Assembly (NCBI GenBank): GCA_905250125.1
Contig: CAJNOL010000966.1
Span: 26,560-90,559 of the forward strand
Direction: 5' to 3'
Length of the DNA stretch: 64,000 bases
DNA from: Rotaria sordida
Lineage: Eukaryota > Rotifera > Eurotatoria > Philodinida > Philodinidae
Shown here: piece after piece, positions 38,501 through 48,622 of the stretch
How positions within the stretch are numbered: the stretch's first letter is position 1
How the letters are laid out: each line of letters opens with the position of its first letter
The notes under the pieces: model-generated
The model's database searches: none
Seen by the model: only the letters and a program-made list of their open reading frames with translations
What the model was told of the DNA's origin: nothing
Program-made: the position numbers and the translations under genes

Positions 38501-39570
38501 TATACAATTTGTTTATATATAGATATTCAACCAGTAAATTCAAATGACAATAATGATGATCTTATTAAAACAAGTTCATATCCAGATGATATAATTATTA
38601 TTCGTTTTGATTGTATTATTCAAGATTATCGTACATATGTTGAACTTCTATCGGCTCTTCGTTCATCAACTCCAAATATTCAATTACAAATATGTACAAT
38701 TGATATGCGTTGTATTGGTTTAGCACTTGTTAGTAGTTTTCTTGATCATGTTGATAAACGAGTAAATCATTAATTATTTGTTTTTTAATTTATTAAATAA
38801 AAATTTTTTCTTAGTTTGTTCATACACTTCGTGTTCCATATAATGTATTAACACGACAAAATTTAAAATATTTTCTTCCACGTTTACCAACTTTAACAAA
38901 ATTACATACATTAGATTTATCATGTAATTTTATTGATTTTCGTCTTAATCATGATGATTTAGAACAGTTTTGTAATGTTTTATCACAATTAAAATATTTA
39001 AAAAATCTTTCATTAAGTGGTTCACCAGTAACAAATCGTCTTGAATATATATTAAATTCAATTGAACATTCATTAGATGTATTAAATCTTGATTTTTGTT
39101 CATTATGTGAAAATGATTTAATTAGTTTATGTCAAATGAGTACACATCATCAATTTTTACATTTAGATTTAGGTACAAATCGTTTAAATCGTTTTATGCG
39201 TACATTATTACTTGTTTTAATGAAACAAAAACGTCTTGTTGTATTAGAACTTGATTATAATCGTTTTTCATCAAATGATTATTTAGAATTAATAGCTTGT
39301 TGTCAACGTTTAACAACATTAAAATGTTTAAGTGTACGTGGACCAAATTCTTTAACAACACAATTAGCTGCTGCAACATTTATTGGTGAACATTATCCAT
39401 GTTTACGTTCATGGAAAATAGCTTCACCTATTGAATATTCTTTAAATCGTTTTGTAGGAAATGATGAACAAAATTATTTAATACAAACTATTATGCCTTA
39501 TGATATGTTTGTTAATGAAATGAATAAACGAGCCAAATGTCTTGTTTCTATAGCTGAACTTACTGTGTGA
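35580..39570 (+). CDS. LRRC14-like leucine-rich repeat protein
   Basis: Three exons: 35580-36291, 38523-38761, 38815-39570; 568 residues (human LRRC14 493). The N-terminal block PKELFYPLFYSALN...ISRWPYRIFRLENF (from residue 74) matches the PRAME/LRRC14 family start (PRELFPLLF...WPF). KLSNLRILDVTNFP follows, then leucine-rich repeats: HTLRVPYNVLTRQNL, TLDLSCNFID, NLSLSGSPVTNRLEYILNS, VLNLDFCSLCENDL, FLHLDLGTNRLNRF, VLELDYNRFSSNDY. In vertebrates LRRC14 dampens NF-kB signalling and PRAME relatives act as CUL2 adaptors; neither role can be inferred directly here. Oddities are a run of nine Gln at 153-161, an Asn/Asp-rich insert near the N-terminus, and a 2231-bp intron holding two foldback elements while the next intron is 53 bp. 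Confidence 0.82.
36460..37052. repeat. Foldback element in LRRC14-like intron
   Basis: The left arm, about 36460-36710, mirrors about 36745-37052. Terminal blocks are AATAGGCGTGTTCC (left) and GGAACCATGCCTATT (right); inner blocks are TTACATCAATTTTAGTGAA against TTCACCAAAATTGATGTAA. The spacer is about 40 bp (AGCCATTTTTTCTCATAG region). No protein. It is spliced out with the intron. Confidence 0.8.
37666..38062. repeat. Second foldback element in LRRC14-like intron
   Basis: The left arm 37666-37845 mirrors 37882-38062. Paired blocks are CGAAAGAGCTCGGTGAGTTG against CAACTCACCGAGCTCTTTCG, TGAAGAGTTCT against AGAACTCTTCA, and the ends CCCTTAACTCTTTTAG against CTCAAACGGTTAAGC. About 400 bp, short spacer, no protein. 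Confidence 0.8.
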
Positions 39571-41048
39571 TAAATAGAATTTTTTAAAGTAGTTTTTTTT
39601 TTTAAATTCTTTTGTGTGTGTGTTTTTTTTCTTTAATAAAATAATGATGTAGATTATAGTTGAAAGTATTTGTCAGTTATTATAATTTAATACTTGTTCA
39701 TTGATATACGTACATAATTTTCATAAGATCATTTATTCGATGAAAATGAGAATAAATGAAGACAAACTTTAGAAGAAAAAATCGTGATTTATAATGCATG
39801 TGTTTATATTATTATTTGTAGGATTGTACTGTTTTATTGCTCACTTATCTTCTATTGGATTTACTCCCGAGTCAGTTCTATTCAATGACTCTTATTTGGG
39901 TACCTTCTCAACCCGATCCTTTCCAATGATTTTACAGTTTGATCTTAATATTATCAATTATAGTGATTCAGAATTATATTTAATATAGAATAAGATAACT
40001 TGTATCAAAAAGAAAGAAAAATACCAAAAGTTATTTATATTTATAACGCACAGATACATTATGTATGTAATGTAAAAATTAAGTTATTTTTCGGAGAGAG
40101 CGAACATGTATTTTTTGGGAACACAGACACTTTGTATATGGTACAGTGACCACAAACTACAAAAGGATCAAAACAAACTTCGGGAGGATATCATTCCCGC
40201 GGTCCTCTGGATGAATAAAACAGTGGGTGTGCGAATGCGAGTGAAATCAATCATCACACCCGCCCACACTTATGTTCTTAGTTTTTTATCATCATCATCA
40301 TCAAATAATATAAAAAAGTCATTAACAATCAATAATTAAATAATCTTTTTGTTTTCAAACTCATTAACTTTTCATATCTACGTTCTCTTATGTATTCGCA
40401 TACATATAGAAATGTATGTATTATGGGTGTGGGTGTAACTGCGAATCTTTTATGTTCCCTGACCAACATGCAGACATCTACATCCACACCCATACACCCG
40501 TAACGAATTGCTCTGCAATAAATTGTTCGATCATGTATTTGATGATATTCTACAATATAATGAATCAACTAATAAATAATGTCTTTCGTTTTTTACGCAG
40601 TTCGGTTTTGATCCCTGTTAATTCCAACAAGTCTAACAGATAAAACACGTGCGTGTTGTAACCTTCTCATCCTCCTCCTTATCTACCTGCTTGCTGCATG
40701 CACATACCTTACTATCTTTGAAAACAGCTTGACAACCATGAGAACAAAAGCCGTCTTTTTCTATTTATGAGTTTTTATTTTTCTTTTCTTTGTATGACGA
40801 TGCATTTCACTTGTTTTCATTTTTGTTATCTCTTTCTTACTTGATGCACAGAGATTTCGTTGTCGCTTCGTCAACATTCTTGAAATCAACGAAATATAAG
40901 AGGCGCCCAAAAGTAAGAAACAAAACTGACACACACTCCTAGAGTGACTGACCAAAAAAAAAGTGTCAACAGAAGAAAGAAAACAACAATATATATATAT
41001 ATATAAGGCGGCGAAATTTTGCTTGTTGCATTCATTCACTCATCCATC
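39571..41048. other. Intergenic and ADP-ribosyltransferase 5' flank
   Basis: Holds the LRRC14-like 3' UTR with AATAAA at 39635-39640. A 64-codon frame at 39794-39988 (+) with a hydrophobic start (MHVFILLFVGLYCFIAHL) could be a small secreted protein but has no support. Several short GT-rich or CA-rich GGGTGTGGG-type blocks occur near 40215-40500. The last 60 bases are the core promoter of the ADP-ribosyltransferase gene. Confidence 0.5.
40988..41005 (+). promoter_or_regulatory. TATA-like box of ADP-ribosyltransferase gene
   Basis: An (AT)n run ending TATATATAAGGCGGCG lies 44-61 bases before the chosen start codon. Unlike the other genes here this promoter carries an obvious TATA-like box, and it is followed by a short GC-containing leader with no splice acceptor at the ATG. 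Confidence 0.5.
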
Positions 41049-43727
41049 ATGGGCAACCACAAATCGACAACAAATGCTGCTAGTGGACAAGCAGCTATCA
41101 ATACCAGCAGTGCAGCTGTGCTACCTCAGCGTATTCGTCGAATTGTACAAAACTTTCTTCTCGTCTGGCTCGATGCTCGTATTGATGAGTCGAAACAAGA
41201 CTTCAAAAATTCACTAACACGTCTGCGGCATCTTGTGGTATCAATTACCACATTTACTGATGCTGAAGAATGCATCCAATTTATGAAGGAATTAGAAGAA
41301 GAAAAAATATTTTTGATTATTTCTGGCTCACTCGGGGAACAAATTGTACCGAAAATCAATGCATGGCCACAATTAGATTCCATTTATGTGTTTTGTGGCA
41401 ATCGATTGATCCATGAACAATGGGCTAAAAATATGTCCAAGGTTAAGGGCGTATATACTGGTATTGATTCGATTTGTGAAGCATTACAAATCGATCGTGA
41501 ACGATGTGATCAAGCTATGATCTCAATTAGTTTTCGTGACATTGGTGTATCGTTTATGTATACACAATTGTTCAAAGAAGTCCTTTTGGAAATTGAGGAC
41601 GACAACACTAAATCCCTCAAAGAACTCATTGATTACTGTCGTCTTCAAGATGATATTGCTACAGACGAGATCGAGATGGTCGAACAAGAATATCGTCGTC
41701 ATAAACCCATTTGGTGGTACACAGCTCCATATTTTCTTTACTCGATGCTTAACCGTGGTTTGCGATTACTCGATGTTGATATTATACTCAAAATGGGTTT
41801 CTTTATTCGAGACTTACATCGACATATTGACGAATTACATCGCGAACAACAGTCCACGAAGAAAATACTGAAAACCACATTTCAAGTATTTCGAGGTCAA
41901 GGTTTATCAATACAAGACTTTGAAAATATGAAACAAACAAAAGGAGGCCTGATGTCTTTTAACAATTTCCTTTCAACAAGCCGCAATCGCAAAATTTCAC
42001 TGGAAAAATTTGCACGTCCGGCAGCATACGATCCTAATTTGGTTGGCATACTGTTTGTTATGACTATCGATCCGAAAGTCAGCGCAACATCATCAATACC
42101 TTTCGTCAACGTCAAAAATGTTGGCTACTATAAAGGTCAGGAGGAAGAAATTCTTTTCTCGACACACACAATCTTTCGCATCGATCAAATTGAACACATA
42201 GAAGACAAGCAGACTGATCGCTTATGGCAAGTTAATCTAACTCTCACGAGTAACCAAGACAATAAATTCAACACACTCATGGCATGCATACGTGAAGAGC
42301 TTAACTCGTCGTCAAAAGGATGGTCTCAACTGGGTGAAATACTTATCAAAGTAGGAGAGTCTGCAAAAGCAGAACAGCTGTATCAAATCCTCCTCGAAAA
42401 GGCATCTTTCGATAACGATCGAGCACATTACAATTCTCAACTTGGTCGGGTGTATGATAACATGCGTGAGTACTCAAAAGCACTTTCATTTTACGAAGCA
42501 GCACTTGGTATCTACGAAAAAATCCGTCCTCCGATCCATCTCGGCTTGGCTGCTTCTTACAATAACATTGGTGTGGTGTATAATAACATGGGCGAGTACT
42601 CGAAAGCACTTACATCGTACGAAAAAGCACTCGATATCAAGAAGAAATCTCGCACTTCGAACCATCTCGATTTGGCTTCTTCCTATAACAACATCGGTAC
42701 GGTGTATAATAAGATGGGCGAGTACTCGAAAGCACTTTCATCGCACGAAGAAGCACTTGATATCCAGAAAAAATTTCTTCCTGCGAACCATCCCAACTTG
42801 GCTTCCTCCTACAACAACATCGGTACGGTGTATAATTCGATGAGCGATTACTCGAAAGCACTTTCATCGTATGAAAAAGCACTTGATATCAGGAAACAAT
42901 CTCTCACTCCGAACCATCTTGATTTGGCTTCTTCCTATAACAACATTGGTACGGTGTATAATAAGATGGGCGAGTACTCGAAAGCACTTTCATCGCACCA
43001 GAAAGCACTTGATATCAAGATAAAATCTCTCCCTCCAAACCATCTCGACTTGGCTTCTTCCCACGAAGACATCGGTTTGGTATATTATAACATGGGCGAA
43101 TATTCGAAAGCACTTTCATTTTACAAAGAAGCACTCGATATCAAGATGACATCTCTTACTCCGAACCATCCCGACTTGGCTTCTTCCTATGGCAACATTG
43201 CTAAAGTGTATAATAGCATGGGCAAGTACTCGGAAGCACTTTCATTGCACGAAATAGCACTTGATATCCAGAAGAAATTTCTCCCTTCGAATCATTCCAA
43301 CTTCGCTGTTCTCTACAACAACATCGGTAATGTATATGGTAACATGGGCGAGTACTCAAAAGCACTTTCGTCGCACGAAATAGCACATGATATTTGCCAA
43401 AAATCTCTTCCATCGAACCCTCGCTACTTGGCTTATTCCTACGAGAACATCGGTTTGGCGTATAAAAACATGGGCGAGCATTTAAAAGCACTTTCATTTA
43501 TTGAATGTGCACTCGATATCCGCAAGCAAACCCTTTCTCCGAATCATCCTGACTTGGCTACTTCCTACAACAGCATTGGAGAGATATATGAGAAAATGAG
43601 CGACTACTCGAAAGCACTTTCATCCCATGAACAAGCACTTGATATCCGCCAAAAATCACTGCCTCAAAACCATCTGAAAATCGTAGAATCGAAAACAAAA
43701 ATTGAACTGATGAAAAAGAAACTGTAA
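41049..43727 (+). CDS. Mono-ADP-ribosyltransferase fused to ten TPRs
   Basis: Intronless, 892 residues. Residues 31-160 form an unidentified alpha/beta region (VWLDARID at 39-46, FLIISGSLGEQIV at 88-100, IYVFC at 112-116), resembling a Rossmann or receiver fold. The ART domain follows, about 255-390, with the full Arg-specific R-S-ExE set: FRGQG (Arg282), STS (309-311) and QEEEILF (Glu365 and Glu367). Such enzymes move ADP-ribose from NAD+ to protein, typically arginine. Ten tandem 42-residue kinesin-light-chain-type TPRs occupy 459-878 (consensus ASSYNNIGTVYNKMGEYSKA), ending in a Lys-rich tail. The start is the Met in ATCATGG, giving MGNHKST, a possible N-myristoylation signal; an upstream in-frame Met at 41019 is the alternative. 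GC content is higher than in neighbouring genes and there are no introns, so retroposition or transfer is possible. It belongs to a family I know as expanded in bdelloid rotifers; its target is unknown. Confidence 0.9.
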   Translation: MGNHKSTTNAASGQAAINTSSAAVLPQRIRRIVQNFLLVWLDARIDESKQDFKNSLTRLRHLVVSITTFTDAEECIQFMKELEEEKIFLIISGSLGEQIVPKINAWPQLDSIYVFCGNRLIHEQWAKNMSKVKGVYTGIDSICEALQIDRERCDQAMISISFRDIGVSFMYTQLFKEVLLEIEDDNTKSLKELIDYCRLQDDIATDEIEMVEQEYRRHKPIWWYTAPYFLYSMLNRGLRLLDVDIILKMGFFIRDLHRHIDELHREQQSTKKILKTTFQVFRGQGLSIQDFENMKQTKGGLMSFNNFLSTSRNRKISLEKFARPAAYDPNLVGILFVMTIDPKVSATSSIPFVNVKNVGYYKGQEEEILFSTHTIFRIDQIEHIEDKQTDRLWQVNLTLTSNQDNKFNTLMACIREELNSSSKGWSQLGEILIKVGESAKAEQLYQILLEKASFDNDRAHYNSQLGRVYDNMREYSKALSFYEAALGIYEKIRPPIHLGLAASYNNIGVVYNNMGEYSKALTSYEKALDIKKKSRTSNHLDLASSYNNIGTVYNKMGEYSKALSSHEEALDIQKKFLPANHPNLASSYNNIGTVYNSMSDYSKALSSYEKALDIRKQSLTPNHLDLASSYNNIGTVYNKMGEYSKALSSHQKALDIKIKSLPPNHLDLASSHEDIGLVYYNMGEYSKALSFYKEALDIKMTSLTPNHPDLASSYGNIAKVYNSMGKYSEALSLHEIALDIQKKFLPSNHSNFAVLYNNIGNVYGNMGEYSKALSSHEIAHDICQKSLPSNPRYLAYSYENIGLAYKNMGEHLKALSFIECALDIRKQTLSPNHPDLATSYNSIGEIYEKMSDYSKALSSHEQALDIRQKSLPQNHLKIVESKTKIELMKKKL

Positions 43728-43750
43728 TTGATTGTCTTTTCTCTTGCTAG

Positions 43751-43756
43751 AATAAA
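43751..43756 (+). terminator. Poly(A) signal of ADP-ribosyltransferase gene
   Basis: AATAAA 23 bases after the stop codon, implying a very short 3' UTR. Confidence 0.55.
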
Positions 43757-46529
43757 TTTCGTTCGCTCCTTTTCAGTTCACTAGGAACCTTTTTTCGATC
43801 GAATTTTTCTATTCACATGTATCGTAGGCACGAAACGATGACAGTGATATACGTGTATACCTTGAGCTTCTCCATGCACTTCTGTGCATACTAACAGAAC
43901 GTTGAATCTCTTTGACAGTGCTACAAAGCCACTCCACGGGCTTCGTTTAGACGGATAGGGATAGGAAGCTAAGAGCGTTGCGCAGAAACGAGGCACGGTT
44001 GCGAGGTTAGGAGTGCAAGGGTAAGAAATAGACATGTGGGAGACGTAACGTAGGAGCGATGATAGAAAATGATATTGTCGCATGAATGGTATAGTGTAAA
44101 TGGCGAGCACGATATCCTACATGCCTTCACATATTTCATTTCAGTTCCAATGTTGAAAATAATTGAAATTATATGATATATGTATGTACATATCATCATG
44201 TCTATGTGTCTTTATAGGTACCATTTTAGTTTCAACGTTAAGTACAACTGAGAAGAAACGACATGTGTACAGACTAAATGGATTGAGAGATAGAGAAAAG
44301 CAAAATACCGTGCAGTAGATCCATACATTTTTGACGTCGGCATGTAAACTAGAGCTTTCGTATTAGGATGGGTACTTGAATAATGCTGAAGCTTGTGTAT
44401 TGGGTTTAACAATTGAACCTAATGGATTAGGATTATTTGTATTAAAGTTAATTCTTGTAAAGGTGTTGGCATTAGGTTAGCATTATTGCTAATTCTAACA
44501 CATGTACTCAACGCAGCTTTTGGAGGACTACCTAGACATGCTGCCTGTAGCTTTTTAGACTGAAAATTTGTAGTTTATGTGATTCCGCAGCACCTGAGAT
44601 GCTAGAGCCACCTCGCTAAATTCTACAGATGTCTTACGATATGCTAGAGACCCTTCCTGACATACTAGACACGTCTGCTGAGATGCTGCAGGTAGCACCA
44701 ACATGCTTTCAGTAACATATCCAAGTATACCTGCAAAGTTTTGGGTAGCATATCCACGTAACCCTACAAAAGTTACGTTCATTACATGTATTAGAGTTCA
44801 AGCTCAAGCTAACCTAATACTAATACCTTGGCATTAAGTAACTCTAATGCCATAATATCGAAGTATTAGTCTTAATCGTAATGTAGCATACATATATAAG
44901 AACTGTGACGAATGTTATGAAAATGTATTTTCATGTTTGTACTCATGAATGTAGTTGATACAAATCTCTCTAATCAATATCAAAGTTACACACAAATTGT
45001 TAAAAGCCTAGTGAACTTTCGTTAGTTCCAAATCTCAGTAGTGTTTGTGTAGGGTGTTTTTGTGTCTTCTATGACCTCGATTATCTTCAAAACTACGATG
45101 AAACTAAGTACACACCAGTCGAATTAGATATACATTCAGTATTCTGTTACCAATCTCTATGGATCCTTGTTCTATGACGACTAATCATCATCTATGTCAG
45201 ACTTGTACCAGATCCAGTTCATAACTGGAAAACTGTTCATCAGTTAGACTGCCACCCATGTAATTGGGAATAGTGCGTGTCCAAGCGAAATAATACATTG
45301 TTTTTGTTCTTATTTTATTAGAACAATGAAAAACATATGATAGAACATTGCAGTTATCCTACTAAGAGGGACAGTGGATTTATTTTTTCGTGATTCACAA
45401 AATATAAATCATTTATACATATGTAAAATGATGCTCACTACTAAATTCGAGTGATGTTTAATTTTCACTCCTTTTTATATTCAAGTGAACAATCAAGTAA
45501 AACAATTCGTGGACTTTCGGTTCGTCTAAATTAACAATCAAACGAACAAATTGCAATTACATTTCATAATTAAATCTCAATATCTTTTTATATTTTGATC
45601 AACAACATCTTTCAGTAAATATGCATCTTGTATTGAACCTTCTGGTATCTATATTAAAAACTAATTTACAAAAAACAAAAGCAAAAAATAAAAATAAAAT
45701 AAAGAAAAAACAAACTTTTTTTTCGAAACGAGCATATCATTTATTATCCATATCTCATCATTCATTTTCATCAATTATAACTGTTTGTACAACATCAAGT
45801 GATATTTGACAAACCAAATCACTTCTAATTCTATTTAATTGAAATTTGACTTATTGTGATATTTCATTTTGTACAGAGTTCAGTGCTTTACAGTAACTGT
45901 TCCAGGACACAAACCATGTAAACTAAGAACTGCGCAAAAACTGCTTTTTTTTTTGCTTTATACAGACAATATTTTGGACTTTTTCATAAAATTTATTGAT
46001 AGCTGTTCAATCTTACTCCAGAAGGAAAATCTAAACATATTCTCGAAAACAAAGAAAAATTATAATTTCAACTACCTGCCTCTAACTCTAACTACTTGTC
46101 TCGTAGTGCCCAAAAAATCAGTGAATATTTGGTAACAAGACGTTTGCGCCATAGGTTATATAAAGGGTGTCACATAATAATTGAGAATAAATTGTCAACA
46201 ACATTTTTCATACTTTTTCTTGACGTCGAATACTGAAATTTTTATCAGATGTATATCTAACCAAAATTTCAACTTTTTAGATAAAACTAATGTTATTTCT
46301 CATTCCACAAGTACTGAGAGAGCATAGGTGACTATGAACCTCTAATACGGTCAGTTTTTGATTACTTTGGCTGGAGAAAAAAGTTCTGATACAAACATCA
46401 CCTCCGTTTCTCTAACATATTCCGTTCGATCAAGCTGAAATTTTTTCCTCAGATATTGAATACTGTTTGGGATGCCTACTTATTTTTGATTCGAAAAATA
46501 TTGTACCGTTGATTTTACAAAAGAAATTC
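43757..46529. other. Intergenic, no recognisable gene
   Basis: No recognised gene. Frames near 43781-44199 (-) are unidentified. A foldback lies at about 44400-44880. From 46150 onward there are diverged fragments of the foldback family seen at 46.5-47.9 kb: TTCCGTTCGA plus a TTTTTTCCTCAGAT block at 46427-46462 recurs directly at 47353-47385. Confidence 0.5.
44400..44880. repeat. Foldback element with ATTAGGTTAGC arms
   Basis: AAGGTGTTGGCATTAGGTTAGC-type sequence at 44459-44481 mirrors GCTAACCTAATACTAATACC at 44808-44827. Similarity extends outwards (ATTAAAGTTAATT against AAGTAACTCTAAT) to about 44400 and 44880. Moderate identity, no protein. Confidence 0.6.
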
Positions 46530-47860
46530 TAATATCCATTTCAAAATGTAGTGTGCTTCACTATTTTTTGAATAACTTTTGATAGAAGCATCATAAAGAT
46601 CTGCGATTTCCACATTTTCAATCTACAGGGTATGTCAAAATTATAGATCCCCCTTTGTCATCGAATTTTTTCTCTGAAAACGAGCTGCTGAATCAAATGT
46701 AAGTAGTGATTTCGATAGCTCTCGAAGTTCTCTATCGATTGCACTATATTGGAAAATTTCAAAGATGACTTCACCAGGAGATTTTTTGAAAATGCGTGAG
46801 ACACCATTTTTTGACTTTTGAACGATTTATCAGACATCGTTTCCAATGTATCCATCTGATAGAGCTGAAAATTCTGAGCAAAATGAGTGGTCGCACGACT
46901 CTCCACGATTTTCCGGTCAGAAGTTATAAGTATGTCAAAAGTTAAAAAAAAACGTTTTTTTAGCTGATTTTCCACATTTTTTGATGCTTTTTGCGGTTTT
47001 TCTGACTTTTGACATACTTATAACTTCTGACCGGAAAATCGTGGAGAGTCGTGCGACCACTCATTTTGCTCAGAATTTTCAGCTCTATCAGATGGATACA
47101 TTGGAAACGATGTCTGATAAATCGTTCAAAAGTCAAAAAATGGTGTCTCACGCATTTTCAAAAAATCTCCTGGTGAAGTCATCTTTGAAATTTTCCAATA
47201 TAGTGCAATCGATAGAGAATTTCGAGAGCTATCGAAATCATTACTTACATTTGATTCAGCAGCTCGTTTTCAGAGAAAAAATTCGATGACAAAGGGAGGT
47301 CTATAATTTTGACATACCCTTTACATAAGGCCGACATTCCTAACTTGTTCCGTTCGACAGTGATAAACCTTTTTCTGAGATCTCCCATTTTAGTCAATTG
47401 ACTTGTGATCATCCGAAAAAGCATCTAGACAGAGATAATTCACCATGTTGAATGAAATGGTGGTATTTGTTTTTAGATTCAAAATGATCTGATTCTGTTA
47501 TCGCAATATTTCTAAAACTCCACAATCAACTTCTATGTAACAAAGGAATCGACATTTCGGATGTATTGAGATAACAGTGTCAAATCATTCGAAATTCAAA
47601 AATAAATATCACCATTCGATTTAGCATGATAAATTATCCCTGCCTAACTGATTTTCCAAGTGATCACACATTAATTGAGGGTCTCAGGAAAAAGTCGTAT
47701 AACTCTCGAATGAAACAAGTTAAGAGTGTCGGTCTTGCTCGTAGATCGAAAAGATGGAAACTACAAGTCTCTATAATGTTTCTATCAAAACTTATTCAAA
47801 AAAACAGTAGAGCACATTATATTTTGAAATGAATAGTAGTACAAAAAAAACATGTATTTT
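46530..47860. repeat. Older foldback, left arm split by an insertion
   Basis: The left arm is 46530-46623 plus 47334-47515. The right arm is about 47560-47850 as reverse complement. Paired blocks are TTTTTTGAATAACTTTTGATAG (46567) with the mirror of CTATCAAAACTTATTCAAAA (47785), and GGCCGACATTCCTAACTTGTT (47340) with the mirror at 47720-47740. The arms align continuously only if 46626-47331 is removed. Confidence 0.8.
46626..47331. mobile_element. TA-flanked mariner-like palindromic MITE, 706 bp
   Basis: Termini CAGGGTATGTC (left) and GACATACCCTT (right) are flanked by TA dinucleotides (46624-46625, 47332-47333), as for Tc1/mariner insertions. Arms of roughly 315 bp, 46626-46940 and 47013-47331, are nearly identical in inverted orientation with only a few substitutions, around a ~70-bp A/T-rich spacer. 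Both arms contain the same open frame only because they are copies; it encodes no recognisable protein. It interrupts an older foldback. Confidence 0.85.
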
Positions 47861-48622
47861 TGAAGGTACGCTCAATATTTTGGTCTTTTCATTCGAATGA
47901 TAGGAGACAATAACAAATTAAAAAAAAAAAGGTAGATACCACAAACAGTCTCTAGTATCTATAATTGAATATGATTTATTTCATTTATATAACTAAGGCA
48001 ACTGTTTTTTAAACTATATCTAATGTTTATTTATAAAACAAAAAAATAATCAAACTTCAATTAGTATCGAATGTTCATTTGTTTAGAACTAATTGGTATA
48101 ACTCTATTTTGTATTCACACACACACACACACACATAAATATATAAACATATCACAATGTGCGTGTATATTCCAACAATAATCATGACAGATAGCCATCA
48201 CATAAACACATAGAGTTACTTATCATCAAGATAGATAGAAGAAGAATGAAAAAAAAAGAGGGAAGATCAATGAATAAAATACCGCTATGATGATATTGAA
48301 GAAAAAGAAAATCGATTTTTATTTAGTGAAGATGAAAATTACAATACATGCTGTTCTTTAAGAAAAAAAACCCGACACAACGGTTTTTTTTTCTTCTATT
48401 TCGTATATGTTTTTTGTTTGTTTGTTTTTATACAAAGCAGAAAAAAGAATAATCTGACCAAAGGCTCACAACAAGAAGACGCACTTTTGTCTGAGTCAAA
48501 CTAAAAAAAAAAAAAAGAAAAAGAAAAAGAAAACCAACACAAACTAATTTCATATATAATATAATAAATTGACTTTATCAAAACAAAAAAAAAGAGAAAA
48601 AGAAAAAAAACAATGTTTTCTT
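47861..48622. other. 3' flank of T-box gene with simple repeats
   Basis: A/T-rich sequence without a gene; contains a short CA run at 48117-48135 and A-rich simple sequence downstream of the TBX1/10-like gene. Confidence 0.5.

Noticed and set aside
40215-40500. GGGTGTGGG and CCACACCC blocks resembling the bdelloid telomere repeat TGTGGG
   Set aside because: Only one or two units at each place, not tandem; similar single blocks occur at 315-335 and 18515-18525, so chance or simple sequence is enough.
42346-43497. Long open frames overlapping the TPR array in other frames and on the minus strand
   Set aside because: They arise from the regular 126-bp repeat and codon bias of the real TPR frame.
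46658-47289. Two open frames of 105 and 102 codons on opposite strands with the same protein sequence
   Set aside because: They are the two arms of the palindromic MITE read outwards; the sequence resembles no family and one copy simply mirrors the other.
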